Assembly (NCBI RefSeq): GCF_036785885.1
Contig: NC_092322.1
Span: forward strand, 38,089,994 to 38,153,993
DNA from: Coffea arabica
Lineage: Eukaryota; Streptophyta; Magnoliopsida; Gentianales; Rubiaceae
Direction: 5' to 3'
Length of the DNA stretch: 64,000 nucleotides
Below, piece by piece: positions 20,793-32,015 of this stretch. Made by a program: the position numbers and the translations under genes. Position 1 is the stretch's first letter. Every line of letters begins with the position of its first letter. Under the pieces are notes generated by a model that was not told the DNA's origin, did not search any database, and saw only the letters and a list, made by a program, of their open reading frames with translations.

Positions 20793-22428
20793 CGATAGAG
20801 CAATTATTTGGCATATTTTGCACTGTTATTTTGTCCTATTTTGGCTACTTAATGTGCTAAATATTGAGGTTTTGCTCATATTTCATATTTGTATGAATTG
20901 TAGGTGATTGGTGTAAAAAGTGCTTTCACGAGGCAAATTTCCAGAAGACTCTCTATTTCATGGCGTGCCCACGCCAGAAACTGAAGAGTTACACCTAAAA
21001 GCCGGCCCTGCGAGATTGACAGCAGCAAAAAGTGAGCAACTAGGGGGTTGGGTCCACGTGGACTAGATGCATGGGATCAGAGCCCTTAGACAAAGCCCTG
21101 CTCCTAGAATGTTTTCAAAGGGCGGCGCTACAAATAGAAAAAAAAAAGAGCAGAGCGACAGGGACGTCTTAAGCAATTAAATTAGGATCAGCTTTGGCTT
21201 TTCTTTTCTTGAGTGTCAGACGTTTGCTTTCTTGGGGGCAACAATCAGAAAGCCAGATTCATGTCCAATTGATACCTTAGCCTTAGTTTTTCTTTTCCCT
21301 TTTCGACTTTTAACTCTTGCTCTGGACAATTCTTCGTGAGCCTTTTGCTTTGTAATTGCGGCTCCAATACGAAGACGAAGCCAGGTTTCTCTTTGTTGTT
21401 ATTTCGATTAATTCACCTTCCCCAATTCCTCGGCAATTAATTTCTGGGCAATTGTGTGGATGATATTAATCAAATCACGCGAGCTTGACATGATGAGTAG
21501 CGGCTAATTTTCTCCTCTACCGAAAGGTCGACGCGAAGGCGCGGTCCATAATATCTGTGAGATCTAATCAAATCTTCATTATTTCTTCCAATTTGCTGCT
21601 ATTCATGCATTTCCTGAATTAATTGTTCATGGGTATTTTATTAATTGAATATCAACGGCCGGGTATTTGATTTAATTTAATAGCCTACTGTCACATTAAT
21701 TAAATTGAATCCGTAATTGTTCGTTTAGTTGACAACTAGTGACAACCACCATAATTGGCTTTATGTTAGGGAAACGTAAGATCTAATTTAAATAAACCCT
21801 CATAGTGTGTTTATTGGTTAGGGTTGGGTTTTTTCTAGTTTTAATGCAACTGGATAATTAAACTCCTACGGTCGTACCTAGGGTTATTTTCTGGTTAGAG
21901 AAACAGTCAATGGTCGTACCTTGACTGTCGAAAAAGTAAGGAAGAATTGGTTGTCAGAACTTGTTGATAGCTATAACTAATCTAGTGACGGATGAATGAA
22001 ATATCTTTGTATCGATGATTATTTAATTGGACCGTGTCTGAGCAGTTGATCTTTCGGGTAGAATTTTATTAATTGTTATTTTTAGTGAATCGTACTTGTG
22101 GAATTATCTTTGGAATTCTAGTTATTTTATTTTATTTTATTTTCATCCTATTAATCATCCTCCAATTTTATTCTATTGACTTGGAAAGAAACAACTTCCT
22201 ACCAGTTCCCTGTGAAATCGGCGCTACTTGTCATTGTACGCAAAATTAATACTTTTATAGACAAATCTGGTATATCGGATCAAGCAAACTCTTCGGGAAT
22301 AGGGTGAATCAAGTAACCCATTGCATACCTAGGGTCCCTGCTCCAGTACTTGGATTTGCTCTATAATTAATTGTAGTGGTAATTAGGACTTTTTAATAAT
22401 TATTATTGCACAGGTTCGGCACCTGTCA
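20793..22428 (+). repeat. 5' LTR of the Athila-like element
   Basis: This is 1636 bp ending GGTTCGGCACCTGTCA. It differs from the 3' LTR at scattered positions (roughly 4-5 percent by eye), so the insertion is clearly older than the Tekay element at 2006. It contains one copy of the palindrome TGGCGTGCCCACGCCA at 20,961-20,976. Confidence 0.93.
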
Positions 22429-22433
22429 ATTTT

Positions 22434-22451
22434 TGGCGCTGTTGCCGGGGA
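22434..22451 (+). other. Primer binding site, tRNA-Asp type
   Basis: TGGCGCTGTTGCCGGGGA starts five bases after the LTR. It resembles the Athila-lineage primer site TGGCGCCGTTGCC; the identical sequence is at 35,994-36,011 in the second Athila-related element. Confidence 0.82.
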
Positions 22452-22523
22452 GCAGTGTTCTGGTTAATTTTGTTTCTTTCTAAGTTATTTTTTTGAGATT
22501 TGTCTGACATTTTTTTCTAGTTT

Positions 22524-23910
22524 ATGTCTTGTTCTTTTCGTACAGGTGAACTGATTTTTGACCCAGAAGTAGAGAAGATTGCGCACCAAACTAGGAAAGA
22601 AACTAGACAGTTCAGGGAGGAGCAATCTAGCAATCTAGCATTGGATCCTGAGGTTGAGTCAACAAATTTGAGTTGTGAAAATTTAAGTGACCCAGGCCAA
22701 GAAGACATCTCTATGGCAAATGCAAGAACACTAAGGGAGCTGGCTATTCCGGAATTGCCCCAACAGCTGTTGTGCATCACATTTCCAACTCTAGCTAAGA
22801 ATACCTCCTTCAAATTGAAGTCAGGATTAATTCACCTCCTACCCACGTTCCATGGCCTCTCAGGTGAAGAACCCCATAAACACATCCAAGAATTTGATGT
22901 GGTATGCTCCAGCATGAAGCCTCCAGGAATTGCTGAGGAGCAGATCAAACTCAGGGCCTTCTCTTTCTCCCTCAAGGATGCAGCGAAGGATTGGTTGTAT
23001 TACCTACCTGCAGGTAGTATCACCACATGGGTCCAACTTAAAAAGAAATTTTTAAAAAATTCTTCCCTGCATCCTGGGCTACAAGTCTGAGAAAGGAGAT
23101 ATGCAGCATTAAACAGTATCCTGGAGAATCTCTATATGACTATTAGAAGAGGTTCAATAAGTTGTGCACTAGATGCCCACAGCATCAAATTAGTGAACAA
23201 CTATTGATCCAATATTTCTATGAGGGACTCTAGTCGTCCGACAGGAGTATCATTGATGCTGCGAGCTGAGGCGCATTGGCAAATAAGACCCCGAGGGAAG
23301 CATGGCCGCTCATTGAAGTTATGGTAGAAAATTCTCAGCAGTTTGGCTTCCGTGAGAGTAACCCTGCCCGTAGGGTCAACGAGGTAGAGACGTCGTCCAT
23401 TCAGCAGCAGATATCGGAGCTGACATTTTTGTTCGACAATTAGCCGTGGGAAACATGCATCAAGCAAAGGCTTGTGAAATTTACGCAAATATGGGTCATC
23501 CCACTGACTCATGTCCTATGTTGCAAGAGAATGGGGCTGAACAAGTGAACATGGCTGGAGGCGTGCCCGCGCCTCGTAGACAGTACGATCCATACTCCAA
23601 CACATACAATCCGGGTTGGTGAGACCACCCCAATTTCAGTTATGGTAATAAGCCACAGAATTCATTTTCTAATCGTTCACCAGGATTCCAACAACCGTGG
23701 AAACAAAGTCTCAACCCTCGTCCTCCAGTTCAGGAAGTTCTTTGGAGGAAATTGTCAAGAGTTTGGCCACGACCACCACTCAGCTCCAGCAAGAGACTAG
23801 AACCTTAGTCACGACTACTGCTCAACTCCAGCAAGAGACTAGGTCCTTAGTCACGAGTACCACTCAGTTCTAATACGATACCAAAGCAGGCATGAAAGAC
23901 ATGGAGACTT
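22524..23910 (+). pseudogene. gag of the Athila-like element, broken
   Basis: The first 188 codons (22,524-23,090) encode a retrotransposon capsid segment (TFHGLSGEEPHKHIQEF, DAAKDWLYYLP). After the stop the similarity continues in another frame (KEICSIKQYPGESLYDY, then NKLCTRCPQHQISEQLL and NKTPREAWPLIE) with stops near 23,143, 23,233 and 23,268. The zinc knuckle at 23,473-23,514 reads C-E-I-Y where the second Cys is expected. The product would be truncated and probably nonfunctional. Confidence 0.82.
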
Positions 23911-23912
23911 GA

Positions 23913-25301
23913 ATGAGTCAAATGGCAACTGCCATTAATCGCCTGGAGTCCCACGTCTATAAAAAATTGTCATCGCAATCTGAGGCAAATCCCAGAAATG
24001 TAAGTGCCATGACATTAAGGAGTGGTAAAGAGGTGGAGGGGCCTAAGGCCACGAACCTGCAAAGTAAGAGTGAAGATGAGATCGAAAAGGAGATGGAAGA
24101 AGAAGGACGCATCCGTGGCAACCCTGAGGTAACTCTTACTCCATTTGTGCCCATTAAATCAAATTTACCCCCTTTCCCATACAGGTTAGAGAGAACGAAG
24201 AAGGCAGAAAAGGAGAAAGAGATCCTGGACGTATTCAGAAAGGTGGAGATCAACATCCCATTGTTGGAAACAATCAAGCAAGTACCGAAGTATGCAAAAT
24301 TTCTCAAGGACTTGTGCACCCATAAGAGAAAGTTGAGAGGGGATGAAAGAGTAGCGGTGGGAGAAAACGTATCAGCCATACTCCAACGAAAGCTCCCACC
24401 CAAATGTAGGGATCCAGGTATGCTCACGATCCCTTGTAAAATAGGAAATACACCGATCAGGAAGGCCATGTTGGATTTAGGGGCGTCAATTAACGTGATG
24501 CCAAAAACTATTTATACGTCTCTAAATCTAGGACCCCTAAAAGAAACGACCATCATAATCCAACTAACCGACCGCACTAATGCCTACCCTGAGGGGTTAG
24601 TTGAGGATGTCTTGGTTCAGGTAAATGAATTAGTCTTTCCTGCAGATTTTTATATCCTGGACATGGGAGATGAAAAGTCGTTAAATCCCTCGCCTATCTT
24701 GTTAGGTAGACCGTTTCTTAGCACTGCCAGGACTAAGATAGATGTGAATGAGGGTACTTTATCAATGAAATTTGATGATGAAAGGGCACATTTCAATATT
24801 TTTGAGGGGATGAAATATCCAGAGGGCTCTAACTCAGTCTTTTCTTTGAGTGTTATTGAGTCTCTTGTACAGGAAACTTTCAAGTTCGATGGTAAAGACG
24901 CATTGGAAGTGGCCCTGACAAGGCATCTCGAGTTGGGAGTGACCCCTGATGTGGACATGAGGGATGAGTTGCATCAAGCAATTGAAGCTCTACATTCACT
25001 TCCAACCACTCATCCAAGGTATAAGCTCACTTCCCTTTTTGTGCCAGAAACTCATACAAGATTATTGCCATCGGTGGTGCAGGCACCAGAGTTAAATCTC
25101 AAACCTCTCCCGAAGCATTTGAAGTATGCATTCCTGGGAGACCGAGAAACACTTCCGGTGATCATCTCTGCTTACCTGTCTCCAAGTCAAGAGGAAAGAC
25201 TGGTGCGACTCATTAGAGATCATAAAGATGCAATCGGGTGGAGCATAACAGATATCAAAGGGATAAACCCTTCGATGTGCATGCACTGGATAAGACTCTA
25301 G
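23913..25301 (+). pseudogene. gag C-terminus and aspartic protease of the Athila-like element
   Basis: This is a 462-codon open segment. Residues about 110-165 (VPKYAKFLKDLCTHKRKL) are the conserved linker before protease in Athila elements. The protease motif DLGASINVMP lies at about residues 188-197, followed by VEDVLVQVNELVFPADF and LLGRPFL, as expected for a pepsin-like retroviral protease monomer. The frame ends with TAG at the start of the reverse transcriptase domain, so it is now separated from pol. The start given is only the first in-frame Met; the real frame would join to the gag segment upstream. Confidence 0.83.
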
Positions 25302-26519
25302 AACGATGCAAAGCCGGTGAGGCAGGCACAACGGAGGTTAAACCCGTTAATGCTGGAGGTTGTGAAAAAAGAAATACTCAAACTCCTGGAGGTGGGGACC
25401 ATCTTCGCTCTCTCGGACAGTCCTTGGGTGAGCCCCGTTCAAGTGGTCCCGAAAAAGGCAGGGGTGACCGTAGAGGAGAATCAGGAGGGTGATATAGTCC
25501 CGGTTACGAAAGCTACTGGCTGATGTCAGTTCATTGACTACCGGAGACTAAATTTCGTGACAAAAAAGGACCATTTTCCTCTCCCTTTTATTGACCAAAT
25601 GATAGAAAGATTGGTTGGTCGTGTTTACTATTACTTTTTGAATGATTTTTCAGGGTGTTTCCAGATCGCGATAGCACTAGAGGACCAGGAAAAGACCACA
25701 TTCACCTGCCCATTTCGTACGTTTGCTTACCGTAGGATGTCTTTCAGTCTTTGCAATGCTCCAGCAATTTTTCAAAGGTGCATGGTAAGTATTTTCTCAG
25801 AATATGTAGAAAAGATAATCGAGATATTCATGGATGATTTTAGCGTATACGGGGATAGTTTTGAGGAATGCCTTGATAATCTAGCTTTAATTCTGAAAAG
25901 GTGCATAGAAACGAATTTGGTTCTTAACTGGGAGAAGTGTCACTTCATGGTCGAACATGGTATTGTCTTAGGGCACATCGTGTTGGCTAAGGGAATAGAG
26001 GTAGATAAAGCTAAAATAGACCTTATTTCTGCTCTATCTTACCCCGTATATGTACGGAAAGTACGTTCTTTTTTGGCCCATGCAGGATTTTACAGGAGGT
26101 TTATCAAAGACTTTTCAAAGATAGGAGCACCCCTGTTCAAGTTGCTACAGAAAGACGTGCCCTTCGACTTCACTAGTGAATCTTTGAGGTACCTGCTGGC
26201 GAAGAAGGATGCAAAATCGAGGCTCATTAGGTGGATCCTGCTCCTGCAGGAGTTCGATTTAGAGATCAAGGATAAGAATGGAGCCGAGAATTTAATGGCT
26301 GACCATTTGAGCCGATTGCTCACGAATAAGGAAGATCTGCCGTTAAGAGAGTCGTTTCTCAAGGAGCAATTGCTAGCCATTGATTCGTCTGTACCATGGT
26401 ATGCCGACATTATAAATTTCTTGGTAACGAATCAATTGCCTGCAGGTTGGCCAAAGGCTAACCGAAATAAGCTGAAGAGTGATGCCAAGCATTATATTTG
26501 GGATGACCCCTACCTGTGA
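25302..26519 (+). pseudogene. Reverse transcriptase with deleted RNase H, Athila-like element
   Basis: Reverse transcriptase motifs are in order: [48 protein letters not shown], catalytic FMDD (Asp codons 25,833-25,838), [16 protein letters not shown] and [12 protein letters not shown]. Near 26,171-26,186 the sequence passes directly from PFDFTSE to [18 protein letters not shown], so about 100 residues including the catalytic core of RNase H are missing. The connection sequence before integrase follows (ADHLSRL). A stop or frame break near 25,520 and TGA at 26,517-26,519 split the gene. Without RNase H the protein could not finish reverse transcription alone. Confidence 0.85.
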
Positions 26520-26599
26520 AGGCAGTGCTCTGATCAAGTGATAAGAAGGTGTGTGAGTGCCGGTGAGTTCCATTCTATTTTGAATTTTTGCCATTCATT

Positions 26600-27691
26600 T
26601 GCATGTGAGAGCACTTTGGGCCAAAACGAACAGTTCGTAAGGTGTCAGAGAGCGGTTTTTATTGGCCTACTCTTTTTAAGGATGCATATGTGTTCTGCAA
26701 ATCTTGTGATAAGTGTCAAAGGGTAGGGAATATCTCTCGTAGAGACCAAATGAGTCAAACTCCCATATTGTTTGTTGAGATTTTCGATGTTTGGAATATA
26801 GATTTCATGGGTCCCTTTCCCTCGTCTTTTAATTTCTTATATATTCTCCTTGCTGTCGATTATGTTTCCAAATGGGTGGAGGCGAATGCCACCCGGACTA
26901 ATGATTCGAGAGTGGTTGCAGATTTTATTAAATCTAACATTTTTGTCCGTTTTGGAATGTCGAGAGTTATAATGAGTGACAGAAGCACCCATTTCTGTAA
27001 TAAGACAATCACTCCGCTGTTTCCTAAGTATGGTGTGCTCCACAAATTATCCACTCCTTATCATCCGCAAACGAACAGTCAGGCCGAAGTGTCGAATAGG
27101 GAGGTTTAGTCAATTCTGGAGAAAATGGTGCGGCCTGATAGAAAGGACTGGAATTTGAAGTTGGAAGATGCTCTTTGGGCTTACCGAACCGCATATAAGA
27201 CACCGATTGGGATGTCCCCATACAGGTTAGTCTTTGGGAAGCCGTATCACCTCCCGGTGGAATTTGAATACAGAGCATTCTGGGCACTCAAGAGGTGTAA
27301 CATGGACCTTATGGAGGCCGAGGGGCATAGAAAACTCCAATTGCAAGAGTTGGAGGAGTTAAAGAATGAAACCTATGAGAACGTTGCAATTTATAAAGAG
27401 AAGAACAAAATTTTTCATGACCAACAAGTCTCAAGGAAGTCATTTGAAGTAGGGCAAAAAATCCTATTTTATCACTCGAGACTTAAGCTCTTTCCGGGTA
27501 AGTTGCGTTCGCGTTGGATTGGGCCATTTGCTATCTCTAATATTTTTCATTATGGCGCAGTGGAGATTCAAAGCCTGAAGACGGAGAAGAAGTTCGTAGT
27601 CAATGGTCACCGTCTAAAGCCTTATTATGAAGGGTTTAATAGTGAGCAAGTGGAGGTTATATCTCTTGATGATCCAACTCGTGAGGCCTAA
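26600..27691 (+). pseudogene. Integrase of the Athila-like element, one nonsense codon
   Basis: This encodes the zinc-binding end (CKSCDKCQR) and the catalytic core with Asp at 26,801-26,803 (DFMGPFP), Asp at 26,978-26,980 (SDRSTHF) and Glu at 27,086-27,088 (NSQAEVSNRE), with 35 residues between the last two. TAG at 27,107-27,109 interrupts just after the core. The frame resumes at 27,125 with [20 protein letters not shown] and a C-terminal DNA-binding region ending at 27,691. The DDE triad is intact but the protein is cut by the stop. Confidence 0.86.
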
Positions 27692-27739
27692 ACAGCTGAT
27701 GGCCATGTCTAACCAAAGACATTAAAGAAAGGCGCTACG

Positions 27740-27754
27740 TGGGAGGCAACCCAA
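27740..27754 (+). other. Conserved 15-nt motif TGGGAGGCAACCCAA after pol
   Basis: It lies 49 bp after the integrase stop. The same 15-mer occurs at 37,426-37,440 and, on the minus strand, at 61,198-61,212, each time just after the last coding segment of an Athila-related element. TGGG and CCCA can pair around AGGCAA. The role is unknown; splice or translation control of a downstream ORF is a guess. Confidence 0.7.
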
Positions 27755-27860
27755 GGCTTACAGTAATAGTTGTGGTTATTTTTCGTTACTTTGCATTATT
27801 TGTGGTCTATTTCTTTAGTTCAACTGCTTTTGTGTTGATAAACAGAAGACCAGGGATTCT

Positions 27861-28018
27861 AAGGCGTACCCACGCCTTAGAAGGGGTACACCAGGTGCCT
27901 TGAGCAAATTGGAACCTAGCAGTTCCAAGGCGTGCCCACGCCTTGACTGAAATTCTTTTGGACATCATTTAGATGCAATGGTCAGAAGACCATGTCCTCC
28001 AAGGCGTGCTCACGCCTT
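27861..28018. repeat. Three copies of the palindrome AAGGCGTG-N2-CACGCCTT
   Basis: Copies are at 27,861-27,878, 27,927-27,944 and 28,001-28,018. Variants also occur at 20,961-20,976 and 32,184-32,199 (LTRs), 23,559-23,574 (gag), 31,435-31,452 and 31,520-31,537 (downstream of the post-pol ORF). Each could fold into an 8-bp stem. Confidence 0.8.
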
Positions 28019-28149
28019 CCAACCCTTCCGATAACGAAAATCAAAGAAAAATATTTTGACCAAGACCTTACTTTTTCCACTTTTCCTCCTTCTTTGACTG
28101 GTCCTGTCCAATCTCTTCCAAATTTCTTTTGCCTAAGATTCAATACTTC

Positions 28150-28915
28150 TTCTCCCGGTCTTGGTCAAGCCGCCATCTCCCACCGCTGCCCGTCGCCGTC
28201 CGTCGTCCGCCGCCACCAACCGTCCTCGTACGCCACCTCAGCCCCCATCGCTGACCGTCCGCAAGGCCAGACAGAGCCACAACACGCCTGCCGACGCCAA
28301 CAGATCGGGCAGCCGCGCGCGACCTCGAAAGCCTCCATCGCGCCCCCGCGCCTCTCCAGCAGCGCGCTAGCACGCAGCAGCAGGCGAGCGCCGTGCATCA
28401 GCAGCACGCATCTGCCCGCTTCACCAGCTCTACCCTGCGCGCTGCCGCTTCCACCATTGCTGTCCGCCGCCGCTGCTCCAAACTCTGAAGCTCCACTATC
28501 CACCGCCACCTACCCACTCGGGCAACCGGGCCGCTTGCTCACGCTGCCGACCAGATCTGCGCGCGCCCAGCCGCGCGCGAGCAAACAGCGCGCCTTAGCC
28601 CGCGCGACCTGTCACGCCAAGGCCTAACCTGCTCGCTCCCTCGCGCCCCCCTTCTCACCCGGCAGCAGACCTGCGCGTGCCCAGCAGCACGTGGTCCTCC
28701 TCTTCGCGCTTGCCAGACGCTAGCAGCCTCACGCACCCTGCGCGCCAAGTAGCACCCCAGCGGGCGCGCGGCCTTCCCTGTTGGCCAGCTTCTTGCTGCC
28801 CGCTCGGCCAACAGCCCTTCAGCAGCGCGTCCTTCCCCACCCACATGAGCGCGCGCCGCCGTCCTTAGGCCCCTCTCCTTCTCGCCGTGAGTCACCACCA
28901 CGGCCGCCTCCAGCA
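28150..28915. other. GC-rich low-complexity insert in the Athila-like element
   Basis: This is a roughly 770-bp block rich in CCGCC, GCGCG and CAGCAG words, standing out sharply from AT-rich flanks. It is open in several frames on both strands (for example 27,992-28,627 plus and 28,539-28,916 minus). The translations are Ala/Pro/Ser/Arg-rich without domains, so they look like composition effects. It sits between pol and the post-pol ORF. It may be a captured fragment of another gene or an element-specific spacer. Confidence 0.65.
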
Positions 28916-29271
28916 TGGACCAAAAAATAAAAGTGGTACCCCTATTTTACTAAATTTTTGGTCAATTGGTCTTTGCATTTGAAATTTTATTGCTGTCTTT
29001 GACTCGGATTGGGATTTGCTACATCTGTGGGTTCTGGTGAATCTGATTTTGGTACACGTGGTCAGTAACTAGCCGATTGTTGATTATTATTGACTGCTAT
29101 TGCAATTTGTGACTTGTTTTCTTTATTGTTGTCTGCCAAGTGCCGCCAGTGGGAAATTCTTGTGTTTGTTGCCTTGTCGTCGTTTGGTGGGGTAATTGTG
29201 CTCCCTTTTTGCTCTACCACTACTGACTATTGAGAATTATTTGTTGACTGTGGTCCCTTGTCCTCTTTTGG

Positions 29272-30576
29272 ATGGTTGATTGGCTGTCTCTATCATTGAT
29301 TATACTCTACCTGTGGTCCCCGAATGCCTCCGAAAAAGGCAAAACTGCTAGGCCGTCTGGGTCCCAACCTCGACAGAGGCGCGCCCCGATTCAACCCCCC
29401 ATTCGGTCCCATTTGGGCCTGAATAAGAGCACCATGTCTCCTGAGAAGTGGGGGGAACCAATCACTAATCTTACAAGGGCACAGCAGGACCGGTTTAATA
29501 GCTTGGTGCACCGTCCTTTTGCTCCGTGTAAGGGCTTTCATGCCCCAACCCTGGATTACTTGCAAATTGCACGAGAAGTTGAACAGTTGTTCTCGGCAAT
29601 AGGTTGGCAAAAGTATTTAATCATTGACTACCCTACGTTTGAGGAGCTGTGTTGTGAATTCTACTCCACCTTCGAGTTCATCCGAAATGAATTCATCACT
29701 TTGGATGAGCTGGAGATTATCCAATTCAGATTAAGAGGCACCCAGTATAGTATGTCCATTAATGAGTTTAATCTGACTTTAGGGTTTGTTAGTGAGGATA
29801 CCATTGCATCCGGAGCCTATATTAACAGTGCGTGTGACTACACCAAACCGTTTTCTACTGAGTACATTGACATTTGGAGGGAGTGGTCCACGGATCGTCC
29901 ACTTTACAATCCGAGTCAGTCCAAGGCCTCTCATCTAAAGGATCCGGTTTTGAAGGCCATTCATAGGTTCTTGGCTCACAATTTCTCGGGGCGGAAGGAT
30001 TCCTCCGGCAGTCTTACCAAGGCGGAATTTTATTTTCTTTGGTTCATGCGAAACAAAGTTTAGGTTAACTTTGGCTGTTGGGTGGCTACTCAAATGCAAT
30101 CAGTCATTCAAAAGCACAATAAACCGTTGATTCTGAGCTCACTCATTACTCATTTGGCCATTCGATTGGGATTGCTTAACCTCGACAAAGAGCACAACTT
30201 CGCTCTAGCTCGGGAAATTGACCCCCTGGATTTGCGCAGCTTGGAGCGGATGGGGGTCATTTTCAAAGTAGGAGATGTCTATCAGTTTACGCCCCCGGAT
30301 GAGGGCGGGCCACAGCACCGGGTTCCTCCGACTGCTCCCTCCAGTGACTCTCTGCCCCATCCAGATCAGGCGGGTCCGTCCTCCTATCATGCTTCTCCTG
30401 TTTGGGAGTCCCGCTACCAGGACCTCCAAGATTCCTTCGATGAGCTAAACACCCAAGTATCAAGATTAGATGGCCGTCTTGCAGCGCTACAGGTCTTCGC
30501 CCGTATCCAGGCAGAGAATCAAGCGGCTTTCTTCTCTCGCATTGGTTTCACCCCGCCTCATCCTCCTCCACCTTAG
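29272..30576 (+). pseudogene. Post-pol ORF (Athila ORF-1/env-position protein), one nonsense codon
   Basis: These are two segments in one frame: 29,272-30,063 (263 aa) and 30,082-30,576 (164 aa), separated by TAG at 30,061-30,063. The first contains WGEPITNLTRAQQDRF, FHAPTLDYLQIAREV and FTLDELEIIQF-like sequence typical of the protein found after pol in Athila elements. The second has a Pro/Ser-rich linker and a coiled-coil-like end (about 30,418-30,500). An ATG at 29,324 followed by PPKK codons, one frame off, may be the original start. No signal peptide or membrane segment is visible, so an envelope role is not supported. Function unknown. Confidence 0.68.
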
Positions 30577-32015
30577 TGTCTCGGTGCCCTCTCACGGTGG
30601 TCAGGAAAGTTTCTCTCCTTTTCCCCTACTACTTCATTGGTCATTTCTCCATTGAGGGCAATATCGATTTTAGGTGTGGGGGAGAGTGGTTCCCATTATT
30701 TCTCTTGTTTCCATTAGTTCTTTTGGCTTTGGTACGTTAATAATAAAAAATCGAAAAACAAGAAAATGAAAAAAATGATGAGAACAATGTAGCTAGTTGG
30801 CTTTTTGTTCATTTCTATGTTTGTTAGTGCTGGAGTGTGTTGCTATGATGAATTATACAATCATGGTACACAAGTATGTGGTCATATATGCTGGTTGTGC
30901 ATCTGGTTTTTCCTTGGCAATATCGTTGAATATTGAGTATGCTGGACTTCACCCACTTTTGTAACTTTTGGAAGCTTTTGAGCCTTGCTTGAGCACATTA
31001 TTCTTGTTTGTTCTATTTTTGTTTAATTGAGTGGGTATCACACATGGTATTGGCATTCTAGAACTTGCTATTTTGTCCATATCGAGACCACATTTTGTTG
31101 AATTGGATGCATTTGAAATGATAAGGGCATTTAGGATTAAAGCTCCTTTAACTTTCTAAAAACCATGCCTTCATCTTGTCTCCCAATAGTAAACCAATTT
31201 GAGTTTTTATCCATCGAGTTTGTTTGTTAGCCATGTTGATAACCCAGAACCTCTTTAGACTTTCTTGTTCACCCCTGTGTTGTCAAGGGATGTCTGAATT
31301 CCATCATTTGTGCAAGGCAAATAAATCTGGGGTCGCAAGTGTGTTAGAGTAGGATCTGTATGGTGCTATCTTTGAGCATTTGGAACAAAAAAGGGAGAAA
31401 TTGACAAGCTGCTGATCAGAAGACTCTATCTTACAGGGTGTGCCCATGCCTTGCAAGACATTCTCCTTTAAAAAAAAAGGGGGCAAAGTGAAGGAAGTGG
31501 ATAGGCGACTCTGGCTTACAGGGCGTGCCCACGCCTTGCAAGCTGCCTGTATAAAAAAAAAAATGGCGGCGCTTGTACAGTGTGTACAGCAGGTGTAACT
31601 GCCTTATTTGTTAAACTCCTCCGGTGAAGCATTGTGGTTATATGGTGGGTTTCGGATAGTCTCTTGACACATTACCCCTTATCTATACCTTCCTATCCCG
31701 CCTTTTACCTAAGCCCCATTACAACCCTATCAAAGTCCCTTTGATTTGTGTATTTAGTTCACTTTTGAGTGGTGGTGATTTAATAAATATGCAAGCCTAT
31801 GGTAATGCCATTCCGTGATATTGATTTGAGCGTTCCTAATATTCATATATTTTCTTTGAATTACCACCTGTCCGGTGTGTTCTAATTTTGGCAACATTGT
31901 TAGGGATCTGAGATGCTTGTGTTAGTATAGATTACTACATGACCTTTGCTCTCTTGGTTACACTTTTGAGCTCTGAAATGCTTGAGGGCAAGCATTGTCT
32001 AGGTGTGGGGGGATT
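30577..32015 (+). other. 3' non-coding region and polypurine tract of the Athila-like element
   Basis: No coding sequence was recognised. It holds two of the GGCGTG...CACGCC palindromes, an A-rich run near 30,750, and ends GGTGTGGGGGGATT (about 32,002-32,015), the polypurine tract directly before the 3' LTR. Confidence 0.7.

Noticed and set aside
28140-28916. Host genes on either strand in the GC-rich block (ORFs of 60-211 codons)
   Set aside because: Open frames occur in most phases because stop codons are rare in GC-rich sequence; translations are Ala/Pro/Arg/Ser-rich with no domains, and the block lies inside an LTR element.
29272-30576. Envelope glycoprotein
   Set aside because: It is in the env position, but no signal peptide, membrane segment or Cys-rich ectodomain can be seen.
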